Below are positions 1 to 8,392 of a DNA stretch of 20,844 bases, piece after piece. The stretch covers positions 1 through 20,844 of the forward strand of contig JAITPS010000092.1 of assembly GCA_031289325.1 (NCBI GenBank), read 5' to 3'. Under the pieces are notes generated by a model. That model saw nothing but the letters and a program-made list of their open reading frames with translations. It did no database searches and had not been told where the DNA came from. The DNA comes from Candidatus Methanovirga meridionalis (lineage in GTDB: Archaea; Methanobacteriota; Methanobacteria; Methanobacteriales; Methanobacteriaceae). The translations under genes and the position numbers were made by a program. Position 1 is the first letter of the stretch; each line of letters begins with the position of its first letter.

Positions 1-225
1 TTATAAAATTATTGAAATTTATTATAAAATTATTGAAATTTATTATAAAATTATTGAAATTTATTATAAAATTATTGAAATTTATTATAAAATTATTGAA
101 ATTTATTATAAAATTATTAAATTCATTATAAAATTATTAAATTCATTATAAAATTATTAAATTCATTATAAAATTATTGGAATCATTATAAAATTATTAA
201 ATTCATTATAAAATGGAAATTCATT
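1..225. repeat. Tandem array of 20-21 bp TATA-containing units abutting rad50
   Basis: Eleven units begin at 1, 22, 43, 64, 85, 106, 126, 146, 166, 186 and 206. The first five are identical and 21 bp long, each starting TTATAAAATTATTGAAA. From 106 the unit is 20 bp with TTATAAAATTATTAAATTCA; the unit at 166 has two changes and the last one is shortened. Each unit carries TATAAAA, which resembles an archaeal TATA box. The array ends directly at the rad50 ATG, leaving no room for a separate promoter region. It may continue left of the window. Confidence 0.95.
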
Positions 226-2976
226 ATGATTATTGAAAAACTCATATTAAAAAATTTTAAATCTTATTTAGACACAACAGTTGATTTCCAACAAGGAATT
301 AACATGGTTATTGGGGAAAATGGTGCAGGTAAATCAACTATCTTAGAAGCAATTAGTTTTGCTTTGTTTAAAAAACATACTGGAATTTTAAATGATTTAA
401 TTAAATTAGATAAGGATAAAGAAGTAGAAAAAAGAAGAAAAATGTCTGTTACTCTTGAATTTAGGGCTAACGGAGTTTTATATAGGGTTAAAAGGGAAAG
501 AAGTAAAACATCTTCAAAAGCTCTATTGTTCATGGAGGATAAAGATTCTTTAATTGAAGACAATGACTTTGTAAGGATGGTTTCTGGTGATAATGAAGTT
601 AATAAAGAAATTCAAAATATAATAAATTTGGACTCTGAACTCTTTTTAAATGCCATATATATAAAACAGGGAGAAATAGCTAATTTAATTTCAAAAACTC
701 CATCAGAGAGAAAAAAGCTAATATCTAAACTTTTAGGGGTGGAATCTTTAGAAAAAGCTTGGAAAAATGGCTTACAAATTATACATGGTTATGAAAATAA
801 AAAAGTAGAACTTAAAACTTTAGTTGATGCAAGTACAGAATTTGGAAAAGAATTAAAGGATAAAAAATTAACTTGTTCTGGCTTAAATTCTGAAAAAAAG
901 AATTTAAGGAATAAATTAATTGATTTACAAAAATTCAACAAAGAAAAAATTCTTGAAAAAGAAAATATGGATTCTGAGAAATCTGTTTTCGAAACCTTAA
1001 ACTTAGAATTAAAAAATGAGAGTGATAACCTTCAAAAAACGAAATCTGATAAAGAAGTATTTGATAAACAATTAATAGAAATTAATAAAGTTGAAGAAGA
1101 TATGGATAAACTTAAACCAAAAGTAGATAAACTCCCAATTTATGAAGATTTTTTAGTAAGTTGTAAGGAGATTAAAAACTTAAAAGAAAAACAACTTAGT
1201 CTAAAAAAACAGCTTGAGGATGTTAATAAATATAGCGAAATTTTAGAAAAAGAAAAACCATTATATGAAGAATATAAAATTTTAGAAAAGGATTTAAACA
1301 GACTTAATGAAAGAAAAAATGAGATAAATAATAAATTACAGTTAATGAACAAAGACATTGAAACTATAACGGATCTTGAAAAAGAGATAAATAAGGATAA
1401 GCATGAGATAGATAACTTCTCTGAAATTATAAAAGATAAATTATCAATCGAAGCAAACGATTTTGAATCCTTAAATAAATTTTTAGATGAGAATAAAACA
1501 AAAATTCAGGACAAAATTAATGATCTTCAGGATACAAGTTCCTCTAAAAATCAGGAAATATCAAGTTTAAAAGAGAAGATTAACCTTGCTAGTGAAGATA
1601 AAAAACAGCTTGAAAAAGTTGAAAATGAATGTCCAGTATGTAAATCTGAGATTTCCCTTGAAAAAAGAAATCAATTGAATGATTCATACAAGTTTATCAT
1701 TGATAAGAATACTAAAACTATTGATGAGTTTAATGAAGATATTAAAAAGTTTTCTTCCCAAAAAAATTTTTTATTGAATAAGTTAAATGAAGTTGATGGA
1801 TTTATTAAGGAATCTCAAGGTTATAAACTTAGAAGTGAAACTTTAATTAAAAATCTGAATAAAAAAAATGAACTTGAAAAAGGAGTTAATAGTGAAAATG
1901 AGAAACTTGATCTTGGAAAGATTTTAACCTTAATAAAAGATAAAGAAGAAAAATTAGAAAATATAAAAGAATCTAATCATAATTATTTAGAAGCAAAAGG
2001 TTCTGTTAAAGCCTTAGAAAAACCTTTTGTGATTACCAATGAGTTAGCTAAGATTGAAAATTCACTTGATAGTGAAGTTGAAAATATTAAATCTATCAGG
2101 GAAAAAGACAGTTTTCTCTCTTCAAACACAGCAGAAGAAAAATTAAAAGAGAGAATAAATGATTTAAAACAATCTAATGATGAATATAAACGTTTAGAAG
2201 GAATTTTAACAAATAAAAAAGTTGTCATATCTCAAATAGAATCAAAAGAAAAAAACATAATTGAAACAATGACTAAAATTGATAAGATAAATGCTGACCT
2301 TGAAGTTTCTAAATATGATGAATTTGAATACAATAAATATATTATGACCATTAATTCAAACACTGAGAAAATAAGTGAGAGTGCTGAGAAAATTGCTAAG
2401 TTGGATGGTGAGATTAGTCAACTTACAAATTCAATTAAAAGTTTAGAAGAAAAGGTTAAAGATAGTAATAAAAATAAACAGGAACTTGAAAATGTATCCG
2501 ATTTTTTAAAACTCCTTAATGATATTAGAGAATTATTTAGTAAAGATGGTATTCAAAAGGATTTAAGATTACATTCAAAACCTCTAATTGAAGAATATAC
2601 TAAAGAGTACTTTGAGAAGTTTAATTTTAGTTACAATGATTTATACATCGATGAAGATTATAATATCAGTGTTTTCGGAGGATATGGGGAAACTAAATTA
2701 GATATGGTTAGTGGTGGTGAGAAAATTGGTATTGCATTATCACTTAGATTCGGAATTACAAAAGCAATATCAAAAGGAAATATTAACACTATCCTATTGG
2801 ATGAACCAACAATACACTTAGATGATTATAGGAGAAATGAACTAATAGAAATTATAGGAAATGTAGATATTCCACAAATGATAATTGTTACTCATGATGA
2901 TGAGCTTGAAAATGCTGCTGATAAAGTTATAAAAGTTGAAAAAGTTGAAGGAGAATCTAAAATAATCATTGCTTGA
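226..2976 (+). CDS. rad50: DNA double-strand break repair ATPase Rad50
   Basis: SMC-like ATPase that works with the Mre11 nuclease at DNA double-strand ends in the cytoplasm. The 916-residue protein has the full Rad50 plan. The N-terminal ATPase half contains Walker A GENGAGKST at residues 30-38 and a Q-loop glutamine at about 148. Long charged Lys/Glu-rich coiled coils flank a central zinc hook CPVC at 469-472. The C-terminal half contains the ABC signature SGGE at 829-832, Walker B LLDEP with D859 and E860, and the switch histidine H890. Length and hook position are normal for archaeal Rad50. The start is fixed by the conserved opening MIIEKLILKNFKSY; there is no clear ribosome binding site because the tandem array abuts the ATG. 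In archaea mre11 usually lies next to rad50; it would have to be left of the window. No frameshift or missing catalytic residue is seen. Confidence 0.97.
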   Translation: MIIEKLILKNFKSYLDTTVDFQQGINMVIGENGAGKSTILEAISFALFKKHTGILNDLIKLDKDKEVEKRRKMSVTLEFRANGVLYRVKRERSKTSSKALLFMEDKDSLIEDNDFVRMVSGDNEVNKEIQNIINLDSELFLNAIYIKQGEIANLISKTPSERKKLISKLLGVESLEKAWKNGLQIIHGYENKKVELKTLVDASTEFGKELKDKKLTCSGLNSEKKNLRNKLIDLQKFNKEKILEKENMDSEKSVFETLNLELKNESDNLQKTKSDKEVFDKQLIEINKVEEDMDKLKPKVDKLPIYEDFLVSCKEIKNLKEKQLSLKKQLEDVNKYSEILEKEKPLYEEYKILEKDLNRLNERKNEINNKLQLMNKDIETITDLEKEINKDKHEIDNFSEIIKDKLSIEANDFESLNKFLDENKTKIQDKINDLQDTSSSKNQEISSLKEKINLASEDKKQLEKVENECPVCKSEISLEKRNQLNDSYKFIIDKNTKTIDEFNEDIKKFSSQKNFLLNKLNEVDGFIKESQGYKLRSETLIKNLNKKNELEKGVNSENEKLDLGKILTLIKDKEEKLENIKESNHNYLEAKGSVKALEKPFVITNELAKIENSLDSEVENIKSIREKDSFLSSNTAEEKLKERINDLKQSNDEYKRLEGILTNKKVVISQIESKEKNIIETMTKIDKINADLEVSKYDEFEYNKYIMTINSNTEKISESAEKIAKLDGEISQLTNSIKSLEEKVKDSNKNKQELENVSDFLKLLNDIRELFSKDGIQKDLRLHSKPLIEEYTKEYFEKFNFSYNDLYIDEDYNISVFGGYGETKLDMVSGGEKIGIALSLRFGITKAISKGNINTILLDEPTIHLDDYRRNELIEIIGNVDIPQMIIVTHDDELENAADKVIKVEKVEGESKIIIA

Positions 2977-3012
2977 ATATTTGATAATTAGTGTATGAAA
3001 CAAGATTAGTCA

Positions 3013-3650
3013 TTTTGGTAAAGTTCTTAAATTTGGATGATAATTTTTTTATTAAGTTATTTAATTTCAAATATTAATTCATAAAAACCTATAATTTTAA
3101 ATATTGATTTATAAAAACCTATAATTTTAAATATTGATTTATAAAAACCTATAATTTTAAATATTAAATAATATGAATTTATTTTAATTAATATAAATAA
3201 TTTTTAATTAATATTTTTTAATAATATTCAATAATATTTATTTTTAAAAAAATTGTTTATTGAGAACTTTATTGAATTCAATATATTTAATTTTAGATAT
3301 TAATTTATAAAAACTTATAATTTTAAATATTAATTCATAAAAACCTATAATTTTAAATATTAAATAATATAAATTCATTTTAATTAATATAAATAATTTT
3401 TAATTAATATTTTTTAATAATATTTATTTTTTAATAATATTTATTTTTTAAAAAAATTATTTATTGAGAATTTTATTGAATTCAATATATTTAATTTTAA
3501 ATATTAATTTATAAAAACTTATAATTTTAAATATTAAATAATATAAACTTATTTTAATTAATATAAATAATTTTTAATTAATATTTTTTAATAATATTTG
3601 TTTTTAAAAAAATTATTTATTAAGAACTTTATCAAACCCACTATAAAATA
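3013..3650. repeat. Repeat family A, cluster 1 (three modules)
   Basis: The spacer after rad50 is a modular A/T repeat. It opens with TTTTGGTAAAGTTCTTAA at 3013 and closes near 3638 with TTATTTATTAAGAACTTTATC, an imperfect inverted copy of the opening. Between them, three modules share the pieces ATAAAAACCTATAATTTTAAAT, AATTTTTAATTAATATTTTTT and the closing box; the first two closing boxes read TTTATTGAGAA followed by TTTTATTGAATTCAA or similar. At 3071-3160 a 30-bp unit is repeated three times. No coding potential is seen. Confidence 0.85.
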
Positions 3651-3830
3651 ATTTTTAGCTTAAAAAATGCTATTTAATATTTAAAATAAAATTAAAAATC
3701 GTGAAATATTTAAAAATATTTTAGTATGATTTTTTATACTATACAGTAATTTAAAATAGTTTTTAAACATATTTAAGCCTGAAGAATGGATATAAATTAA
3801 AAATTTTCTTATTCTAACAGTAATAATATA

Positions 3831-3895
3831 ACATGAGACATAATTTTTATATCAATTTATAACATGAAAATAATTGTTACCATGTTTCTTTAATA
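3831..3895. mobile_element. IS-end-like fragment, copy 1
   Basis: ACATGAGACATAA followed by TTTTATATCAATTTATAA closely matches 10703-10780 (ACATGGGACATAA then TTTTATATCAATTTATAG) and, inverted and weaker, 6835-6890. The other two copies border transposase fragments, so this is probably a solitary end of the same element. No transposase is seen beside this copy. Confidence 0.5.
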
Positions 3896-3908
3896 AATAT
3901 CTGAATCA

Positions 3909-3957
3909 CTATTTAAAATGAGTTTGATTTATACTATTTAAAATGGTTTGATTTATA
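3909..3957. repeat. 25/24-bp tandem duplication upstream of marR
   Basis: CTATTTAAAATGAGTTTGAT at 3909 is repeated with one base missing at 3934, both followed by TTATA. It lies about 30 bp upstream of the paired palindromes of the marR promoter, so it may be part of the control region. Confidence 0.7.
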
Positions 3958-3986
3958 CTATTTTCATTCTTTTTAAAATTTTTATT

Positions 3987-4025
3987 GTTGTTAATACAAC
4001 AGTTGTAATCACAACATTTAAATAT
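3987..4025 (+). promoter_or_regulatory. marR-MATE promoter with two GTTGT-N4-ACAAC palindromes
   Basis: Two perfect palindromes, GTTGT-TAAT-ACAAC (3987-4000) and GTTGT-AATC-ACAAC (4002-4015), sit 15 bp apart, immediately followed by a TATA box TTTAAATA at 4017-4024. A dimeric MarR protein bound there would cover the TFB recognition site, so autorepression is likely. Downstream in the predicted leader, AAATTAATG (4044-4052) and CATTAATTT (4087-4095) form a further inverted repeat. The sites are seen; the regulator assignment is inferred. Confidence 0.65.
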
Positions 4026-4118
4026 GATTAACATCATATAATAAAATTAATGGATTAATTTTTTCATTAATATGAACTAATCATTTCATTAATTTTTAAT
4101 AATACGGTGGAATATGAT

Positions 4119-4580
4119 ATGAAATCTATAAAAAAATTTGATAAGAATTCTACCTGCCAATATCCATTAGCTGCTTTGATATCTATAATATATAGAACTC
4201 ATAATGTATATTTAAACCGTAGCTTAGAAGAATTGGGTATTACAGCAGGGCAAGTTCCTTTTATTTTACATTTGCTTAAAAAAGAAAATATTTCACAAAA
4301 TGATTTTGCAGAAGATTTATTTATTGATAAGGGAACTGTAGCTATTGGACTAAAAAAATTAGAAGAAAAAGGAGTGATTAAAAGAAAAAGAATGGAAGAG
4401 AATAAAAGAAAATATATAATTTATTTCACGCCTTTAGGAAGAAAAAGGGCAATAGAGATTGAAAAATTAAACCAAAAATGGGAAAAATCAATTATAAATG
4501 AATTAAAAAATATAAAAAAAGAAGATTTGATGAATATTTTAGAAATAATGTCCTTAGAATCTATTAAAATACTTGAATAA
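4119..4580 (+). CDS. MarR-family transcriptional regulator
   Basis: A winged-helix DNA-binding protein of about 153 residues, expected to act as a dimeric repressor of the operon it heads. The N-terminal dimerisation helices are followed by a helix-turn-helix (SQNDFAEDLFIDKGTVA) and the wing (KRKRMEENKRKYIIYFT), then a C-terminal helix, matching MarR length and order. The open frame extends to a GTG at 4107, but GGTGG at 4106-4110 is better read as the ribosome binding site of the ATG at 4119. The MATE efflux gene follows 13 nt after the stop, the classic regulator-pump pair. The ligand is unknown; the product could sense the compound exported by the pump. Confidence 0.88.
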   Translation: MKSIKKFDKNSTCQYPLAALISIIYRTHNVYLNRSLEELGITAGQVPFILHLLKKENISQNDFAEDLFIDKGTVAIGLKKLEEKGVIKRKRMEENKRKYIIYFTPLGRKRAIEIEKLNQKWEKSIINELKNIKKEDLMNILEIMSLESIKILE

Positions 4581-4593
4581 TGAGGTTAATAAA

Positions 4594-5976
4594 ATGAATG
4601 AAAATAGGGAAAAAAATGAAAATCATGATAATATTACAATGATAATAGGAGATCCAAAAAGAGCAGTTAGAAAATTAGCATATCCAATGATAATAGCTAT
4701 GTTTCTTACTATGTCCTATAATCTTGCTGATGGAATATGGGTAGCTGGACTTGGAACTGATAGTTTAGCTGCATTAGGATTTGCAACATCACTATTTATG
4801 ATAGTTGTTGGTTTAGGAACTGGGCTTGGAGCAGGGGCTAATTCTTTAATTGCAAGGTATATAGGTGCAAATGAGAAGAAAAAAGCAGATAATTCCGCAA
4901 TTCACTCTATTTTGTTAACTGTGATAATTTCTGTAATTTTAATGATTGTATTAGTGTTTTTTCTTAAAGATTTATTGCTTATCATGGGTGCTGGAACTTC
5001 AATAGACTTAGCACTTGAGTATGGATACGTAGTTTTCATTGGGTTGTTTGTTTTCTTATTTTCTAATGTAGGTGCAAGTGTTTTAAGAGCAGAAGGCGAT
5101 GTTAATCGTTCTATGTATGCAATGGCAATAACTGCAGTTTTAAATATTATACTTGATCCAATATTTATTTATACATTAAATATGGGAATGACAGGAGCAG
5201 CATGGGCAACAATATTATCTGCATTAATTTCTTGTATTGTAATAGCTTATTGGTTGTTCATTGAAAAGAAAACATATTTATCATTTGATAAAAAAGATTT
5301 TAATTATAGTAACAAAATAATGAAGGATTTACTAAATGTAGGTTTACCTGCTTCAGCAGAGACTTTAATAATGTCAATTTTATCGATTGTTCTGAATCTA
5401 ATTTTAGTTATTGTTTCTGGTAATTATGGGGTTGCAGTATTTTCAGCAGGATGGAGAGTTTTGTTAATGGTTTTAGTTCCACAATTAGGTTTAGGAACAG
5501 CTGTTTTAACTGTTATGGGTGCAAATTATGGTGCTAAAAAATATGATAAAATGAATGTTGCATTTAACTATTCAATTAAATTAGGATTAATTATTTCAAT
5601 AATAATAAGTGTTATTACATTCACTTTTGCAGATCAAATTGCTCTAATATTTGTTTATAATGATATTAGTGGAGAATTAAGGTCAGGAATTGTTAATTTT
5701 CTTAGAATAATGTCAATATATTTCATTACAATCCCATTTGGTGTAATGTCAACCTTTAGTTTCCAAGGATTAGGAAAAGGACCAAGTTCTTTATTAATAA
5801 TTTTATTACGATCCTTTATATTCATATCTATCTTCTCATATATTTTTGCAATCGTGCTTAACATGGGAATATTAGGAGTTTGGTGGGGATTAAATGTTGG
5901 GGGTGTGATTGGAGTAATTATAGGCTATAGTTGGGTAAAACTTCATTTAAACACTTATATAAAACTTTATAAATAA
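4594..5976 (+). CDS. MATE-family multidrug/toxin efflux transporter
   Basis: Integral membrane antiporter expected to export cationic or aromatic compounds using a sodium or proton gradient. The product, about 460 residues, has a short charged cytoplasmic N-terminus and then about 12 hydrophobic segments in two similar halves, the MatE repeat. Recognisable MATE stretches include the first segment through ADGIWVAGLG, AGANSLIARYIGA after the second segment, and ASVLRAEGD at the loop before segment six. The frame can start at TTG 4573 inside marR, but GAGGT at 4583-4587 lies 6 nt before ATG 4594, which is the more likely start. It is co-transcribed with marR. Substrate cannot be told from sequence. 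Confidence 0.92.
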   Translation: MNENREKNENHDNITMIIGDPKRAVRKLAYPMIIAMFLTMSYNLADGIWVAGLGTDSLAALGFATSLFMIVVGLGTGLGAGANSLIARYIGANEKKKADNSAIHSILLTVIISVILMIVLVFFLKDLLLIMGAGTSIDLALEYGYVVFIGLFVFLFSNVGASVLRAEGDVNRSMYAMAITAVLNIILDPIFIYTLNMGMTGAAWATILSALISCIVIAYWLFIEKKTYLSFDKKDFNYSNKIMKDLLNVGLPASAETLIMSILSIVLNLILVIVSGNYGVAVFSAGWRVLLMVLVPQLGLGTAVLTVMGANYGAKKYDKMNVAFNYSIKLGLIISIIISVITFTFADQIALIFVYNDISGELRSGIVNFLRIMSIYFITIPFGVMSTFSFQGLGKGPSSLLIILLRSFIFISIFSYIFAIVLNMGILGVWWGLNVGGVIGVIIGYSWVKLHLNTYIKLYK

Positions 5977-5989
5977 TTCTTAATATCCT

Positions 5990-6003
5990 AATATTTTTTT
6001 TAA
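5990..6003 (+). terminator. Oligo-T terminator after the MATE gene
   Basis: A run of eight T at 5994-6001 follows the MATE stop by about 20 nt. Archaeal RNA polymerase terminates at such T-runs without a hairpin. Weak evidence in a genome this AT-rich. Confidence 0.4.
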
Positions 6004-6249
6004 AATAATAGACTGTTACTTAAAAAATTTAATAAGCTTCCTTTTTTACTCATTGAATTGTTTCTTTAAATAAAAAAAGCTTAATTGATTATAAAAGTTA
6101 AATTAACTCTTTTAACTTTATTAATACTACCTATTTTACTACCTTGAATTTTTTAATCAGTATCTAAAGCTTTTAATTAATAATTTAAAATATAGTCCTC
6201 TCCGTAATGTTTTTAAGTAATGAATCATATATTTATTTTATTAAATTAT

Positions 6250-6465
6250 ACTGTATGAAATAATGTTTTTAAGTACAGAAAACTTCGTTTTTCTAATTGA
6301 ACAAGTTCAATAATGGAGTTTTTAAAAATGAAACATAGTTATTAAATTTTTAATTAAAAAATTATAATTATTATTTTTAAACAGGTGAATAAATTCTCCT
6401 AAGTTGAAAATAAATTTTCAACAATAAGATATTTAAAATAAATGATTAATTACAAACTTTTTTTT
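6250..6465 (+). repeat. Repeat family B, copy 1 (row of hairpins)
   Basis: Shares long near-identical blocks with 12545-12835. In order: TGTATGAAATAATGTTTTTA, hairpin GAAAAC-TTC-GTTTTTC, hairpin ATTGAAC-AA-GTTCAAT (6296-6311), TTTTTAATTAAAAAATTA, hairpin GGTGAA-TAAA-TTCTCC with one mismatch, and hairpin GTTGAAAA-TAAA-TTTTCAAC (6403-6422). It has no coding potential. Much of the gene-free stretch 5977-6540 is this repeat; the rest holds only A/T-rich sequence. Confidence 0.8.
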
Positions 6466-6539
6466 ATAACACTATATTATATATTTATTTTATTAAATTA
6501 TTTAATTTTTAATATTTTACATGGCTTTTTATTTATCAT

Positions 6540-6827
6540 TTATTTTACTTCTTTCATGATCATTTTTAGGCATTTAATTATAGGTACTGATCCTTGTTTA
6601 ATTTTAAGATTATTAATCTTAATTTTAAGTTTTTCCTTTTTTTCTTCTCTTTTCTTGATTTTCAATTTGTTTCTATTTGTTATTTTATACTGTAAAATCA
6701 TTAAATTTTGTACTTTATGAAAAGAACATATTTGATGCATTGCACCAAGGTCAACGATGATTTCAGGATAAAAACTCGCTCCATCAGTTATAATGTCTCT
6801 TAATGGTAAATATTTCCCCAATCTTTT
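6540..6827 (-). pseudogene. Transposase fragment (central DDE region), degenerate
   Basis: An open minus-strand stretch of about 95 codons reads PLRDIITDGASFYPEIIVD and then LGAMHQICSFHKVQNL. The pattern TDG...YP.II..LGA.HQ.C.FH...NL is typical of the DDE catalytic region of archaeal ISNCY-like transposases, including the Asp of TDG. After it comes a Lys/Glu-rich coiled stretch. There is an in-frame stop just upstream (6828-6830), no zinc-finger N-terminus and no C-terminal catalytic Glu, so this is a remnant. It lies next to an IS-end-like sequence (6835-6890) on its 5' side. The IS family name is inferred from motif memory, not a search. Confidence 0.6.
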
Positions 6828-6834
6828 CTAAAAA

Positions 6835-6890
6835 AACTGGGCAACAATTATTTTTCACACAATAGGAAATATAAATTGTTAATAAACTTT
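6835..6890. mobile_element. IS-end-like fragment, inverted copy
   Basis: AAACTGGGCAACAATTATTT followed by TTCACACAATA matches the reverse complement of 10703-10780, which reads AAACTGGGCAATAATTATTT followed by TTTCATACTATA. Orientation is opposite to the other copies, as expected for the other end of an element. It directly abuts the transposase fragment at 6540-6827. The remaining spacer 6891-7370 is A/T-rich and shows nothing I can name. Confidence 0.5.
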
Positions 6891-7376
6891 AAATATAGTT
6901 TAATGACTTTATTAAGCTTACCATTAATGAAATTAGTTAATTTTGATTGAACAACAGAATATATTACTTACCATTGTTTCTAAAATTATAGTCGTTATGA
7001 ATAATTATTATGTATTAACCAAATATAAATTTATTGGTTTAAATATTATGGAAATTATGAAAACGTATATTTAACTACAAATTTTGCGAAATACTAATTA
7101 AATGAATCTTCATAAAAGAAAATATAGACTCTTCTGCGGAATCATTAAAATAATGATAAAAAATATGAAAACCTCCACACATTTTGAAATCCTCATATAA
7201 ATAAAAACCTTTATATACTATGATATTAAAACTAAAATGTGGATAATGAATTGCATATCTTGATATTATTTAAGTGCAAGATTGTATTTGTTATCTAAAA
7301 TATTGGAAAAATATTGTCTAATTAATATATACAATAATTTTCCTTTCATAAAAATAGAATAAATTCCTTAATTTCG

Positions 7377-7425
7377 TATAAAATATAAAAAAAACTAAAA
7401 TTAAAGAGGTAAAAGAAACTATGTT
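7377..7425 (+). promoter_or_regulatory. TATA box and ribosome binding site of the beta-helix gene
   Basis: TATAAAATAT at 7379-7388 lies about 35 nt before the ATG at 7421. AGAGGT at 7405-7410 is a good ribosome binding site about 10 nt from the start and supports this start codon. Confidence 0.55.
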
Positions 7426-8284
7426 TAATAATAAGAAAACATTGTTTTCTGCAATAATGATAATTGCAATATTATTATCAGTAAGCACTGTTATAGCTGC
7501 AAACGATAATGATACTGTATATGTCAGCCCAACAGGAAATGATGCAAATACAGGTACAATTGACAGTCCTTTAAATAGTATTGCAAAAGCAGTTGAAATT
7601 GCTCCTAATGGTGGAACAGTCTTTATAAAAGCTGGAACCTATCTTGGTAGTGAAGGTAATAGAGGTATTAGAATAGATAAAAATATCACCATTAAAGGTG
7701 AAGACAAAGCAACCACAATAATTGATGGTTCAACTGGTGTAAGTGAGCAAATATTTGATATATCTCTTTGGCATGATCATATAACAAAAGTTACAATCCA
7801 AGGTTTAACTTTTAAAAACTTTGCTAATGGTTATCAAACTGTACGAGTTAATGATGGAGATGTAACTATAGAAGACTCTGATTTCATAAATAATTATGGA
7901 GTAGCTCTTTTTACTTTTAGTGAGAATACTACTATTCGTAATTGTAATTTCATAGGTAATAATAATAGTTTCTTTGGTGCTGCTATTAATGGTGCTGGTG
8001 GGTTTACTATTTTGAATTCTACTTTCATAAATAATACTGCAAGTCAGAGAAGTGCAGCAATTGACTTAGCTGCAGGTTCTCCTAACAGAATTGTAAGGGA
8101 TTGTACATTTTCAGGAAATGAAGCTCCTACCTATAATGATATTTTTGTAGGTGTTGGAATATTACATATTTACAATAGTATTTTTGATCCAGTTACAATT
8201 GACAGTAATGGTAATTCAAAACCATCAATAGGTAAGGGTGCTAGTTCTAGTAATCAGATATTTGTGAATGATATTGAAATATAA
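7421..8284 (+). CDS. Secreted right-handed parallel beta-helix protein (adhesin-like)
   Basis: Exported protein of 287 residues. Residues 1-26 form a signal peptide: Lys pair, hydrophobic core LFSAIMIIAILLSVSTVIA, cleavage after AxA. The mature part opens with a DUF1565-like segment (VYVSPTGNDANTGTIDSPLN) typical of pectate-lyase-like beta-helices. It then runs through successive coils, for example TIEDSDFINN, TIRNCNFIGN, TILNSTFINN and IVRDCTFSGN, with Asn ladders. Methanobrevibacter adhesin-like proteins use this fold but are usually far longer and end in an anchoring domain or Big repeats; this one stops after one short helix with no anchor or transmembrane tail. It could be a released protein, a polysaccharide-binding factor or a truncated adhesin. 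No catalytic residues can be assigned. Confidence 0.85.
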   Translation: MFNNKKTLFSAIMIIAILLSVSTVIAANDNDTVYVSPTGNDANTGTIDSPLNSIAKAVEIAPNGGTVFIKAGTYLGSEGNRGIRIDKNITIKGEDKATTIIDGSTGVSEQIFDISLWHDHITKVTIQGLTFKNFANGYQTVRVNDGDVTIEDSDFINNYGVALFTFSENTTIRNCNFIGNNNSFFGAAINGAGGFTILNSTFINNTASQRSAAIDLAAGSPNRIVRDCTFSGNEAPTYNDIFVGVGILHIYNSIFDPVTIDSNGNSKPSIGKGASSSNQIFVNDIEI

Positions 8285-8313
8285 GTTAAATATATGAAAT
8301 AAAAGTGTTATTT

Positions 8314-8345
8314 AAGCTTGTTAATATATAACAAGCTTTTATTTC
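8314..8345 (+). terminator. Hairpin terminator after the beta-helix gene
   Basis: A perfect 10-bp stem, AAGCTTGTTA (8314-8323) and TAACAAGCTT (8329-8338), closes a 5-nt loop and runs into TTTTATTTCTATTTTT. It starts 30 nt after the stop and separates the beta-helix gene from the binding-protein gene, so the two are separate transcription units. Confidence 0.75.
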
Positions 8346-8392
8346 TATTTTTAATTAATATAATATGAATAGAAAAATAAAGGTGATAGTAA

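Noticed and set aside
1..225. Possible CRISPR array
   Set aside because: The units are directly joined with no unique spacers and are almost pure A/T, so this is a simple tandem repeat.
264..563. Minus-strand open frame inside rad50
   Set aside because: It lies opposite the conserved Walker A region of rad50 and has no protein-like pattern; the same holds for the frames at 1140-1358 and 1983-2228.
2977..4100. Possible replication origin because of the A/T-rich repeats
   Set aside because: No G-rich origin recognition boxes and no cdc6/orc1 gene nearby; the same repeats occur in several spacers.
6442..6720. Plus-strand open frame of 92 codons, very hydrophobic
   Set aside because: It is antisense to the transposase fragment, is almost only Ile/Leu/Phe from A/T-rich DNA and has no ribosome binding site.
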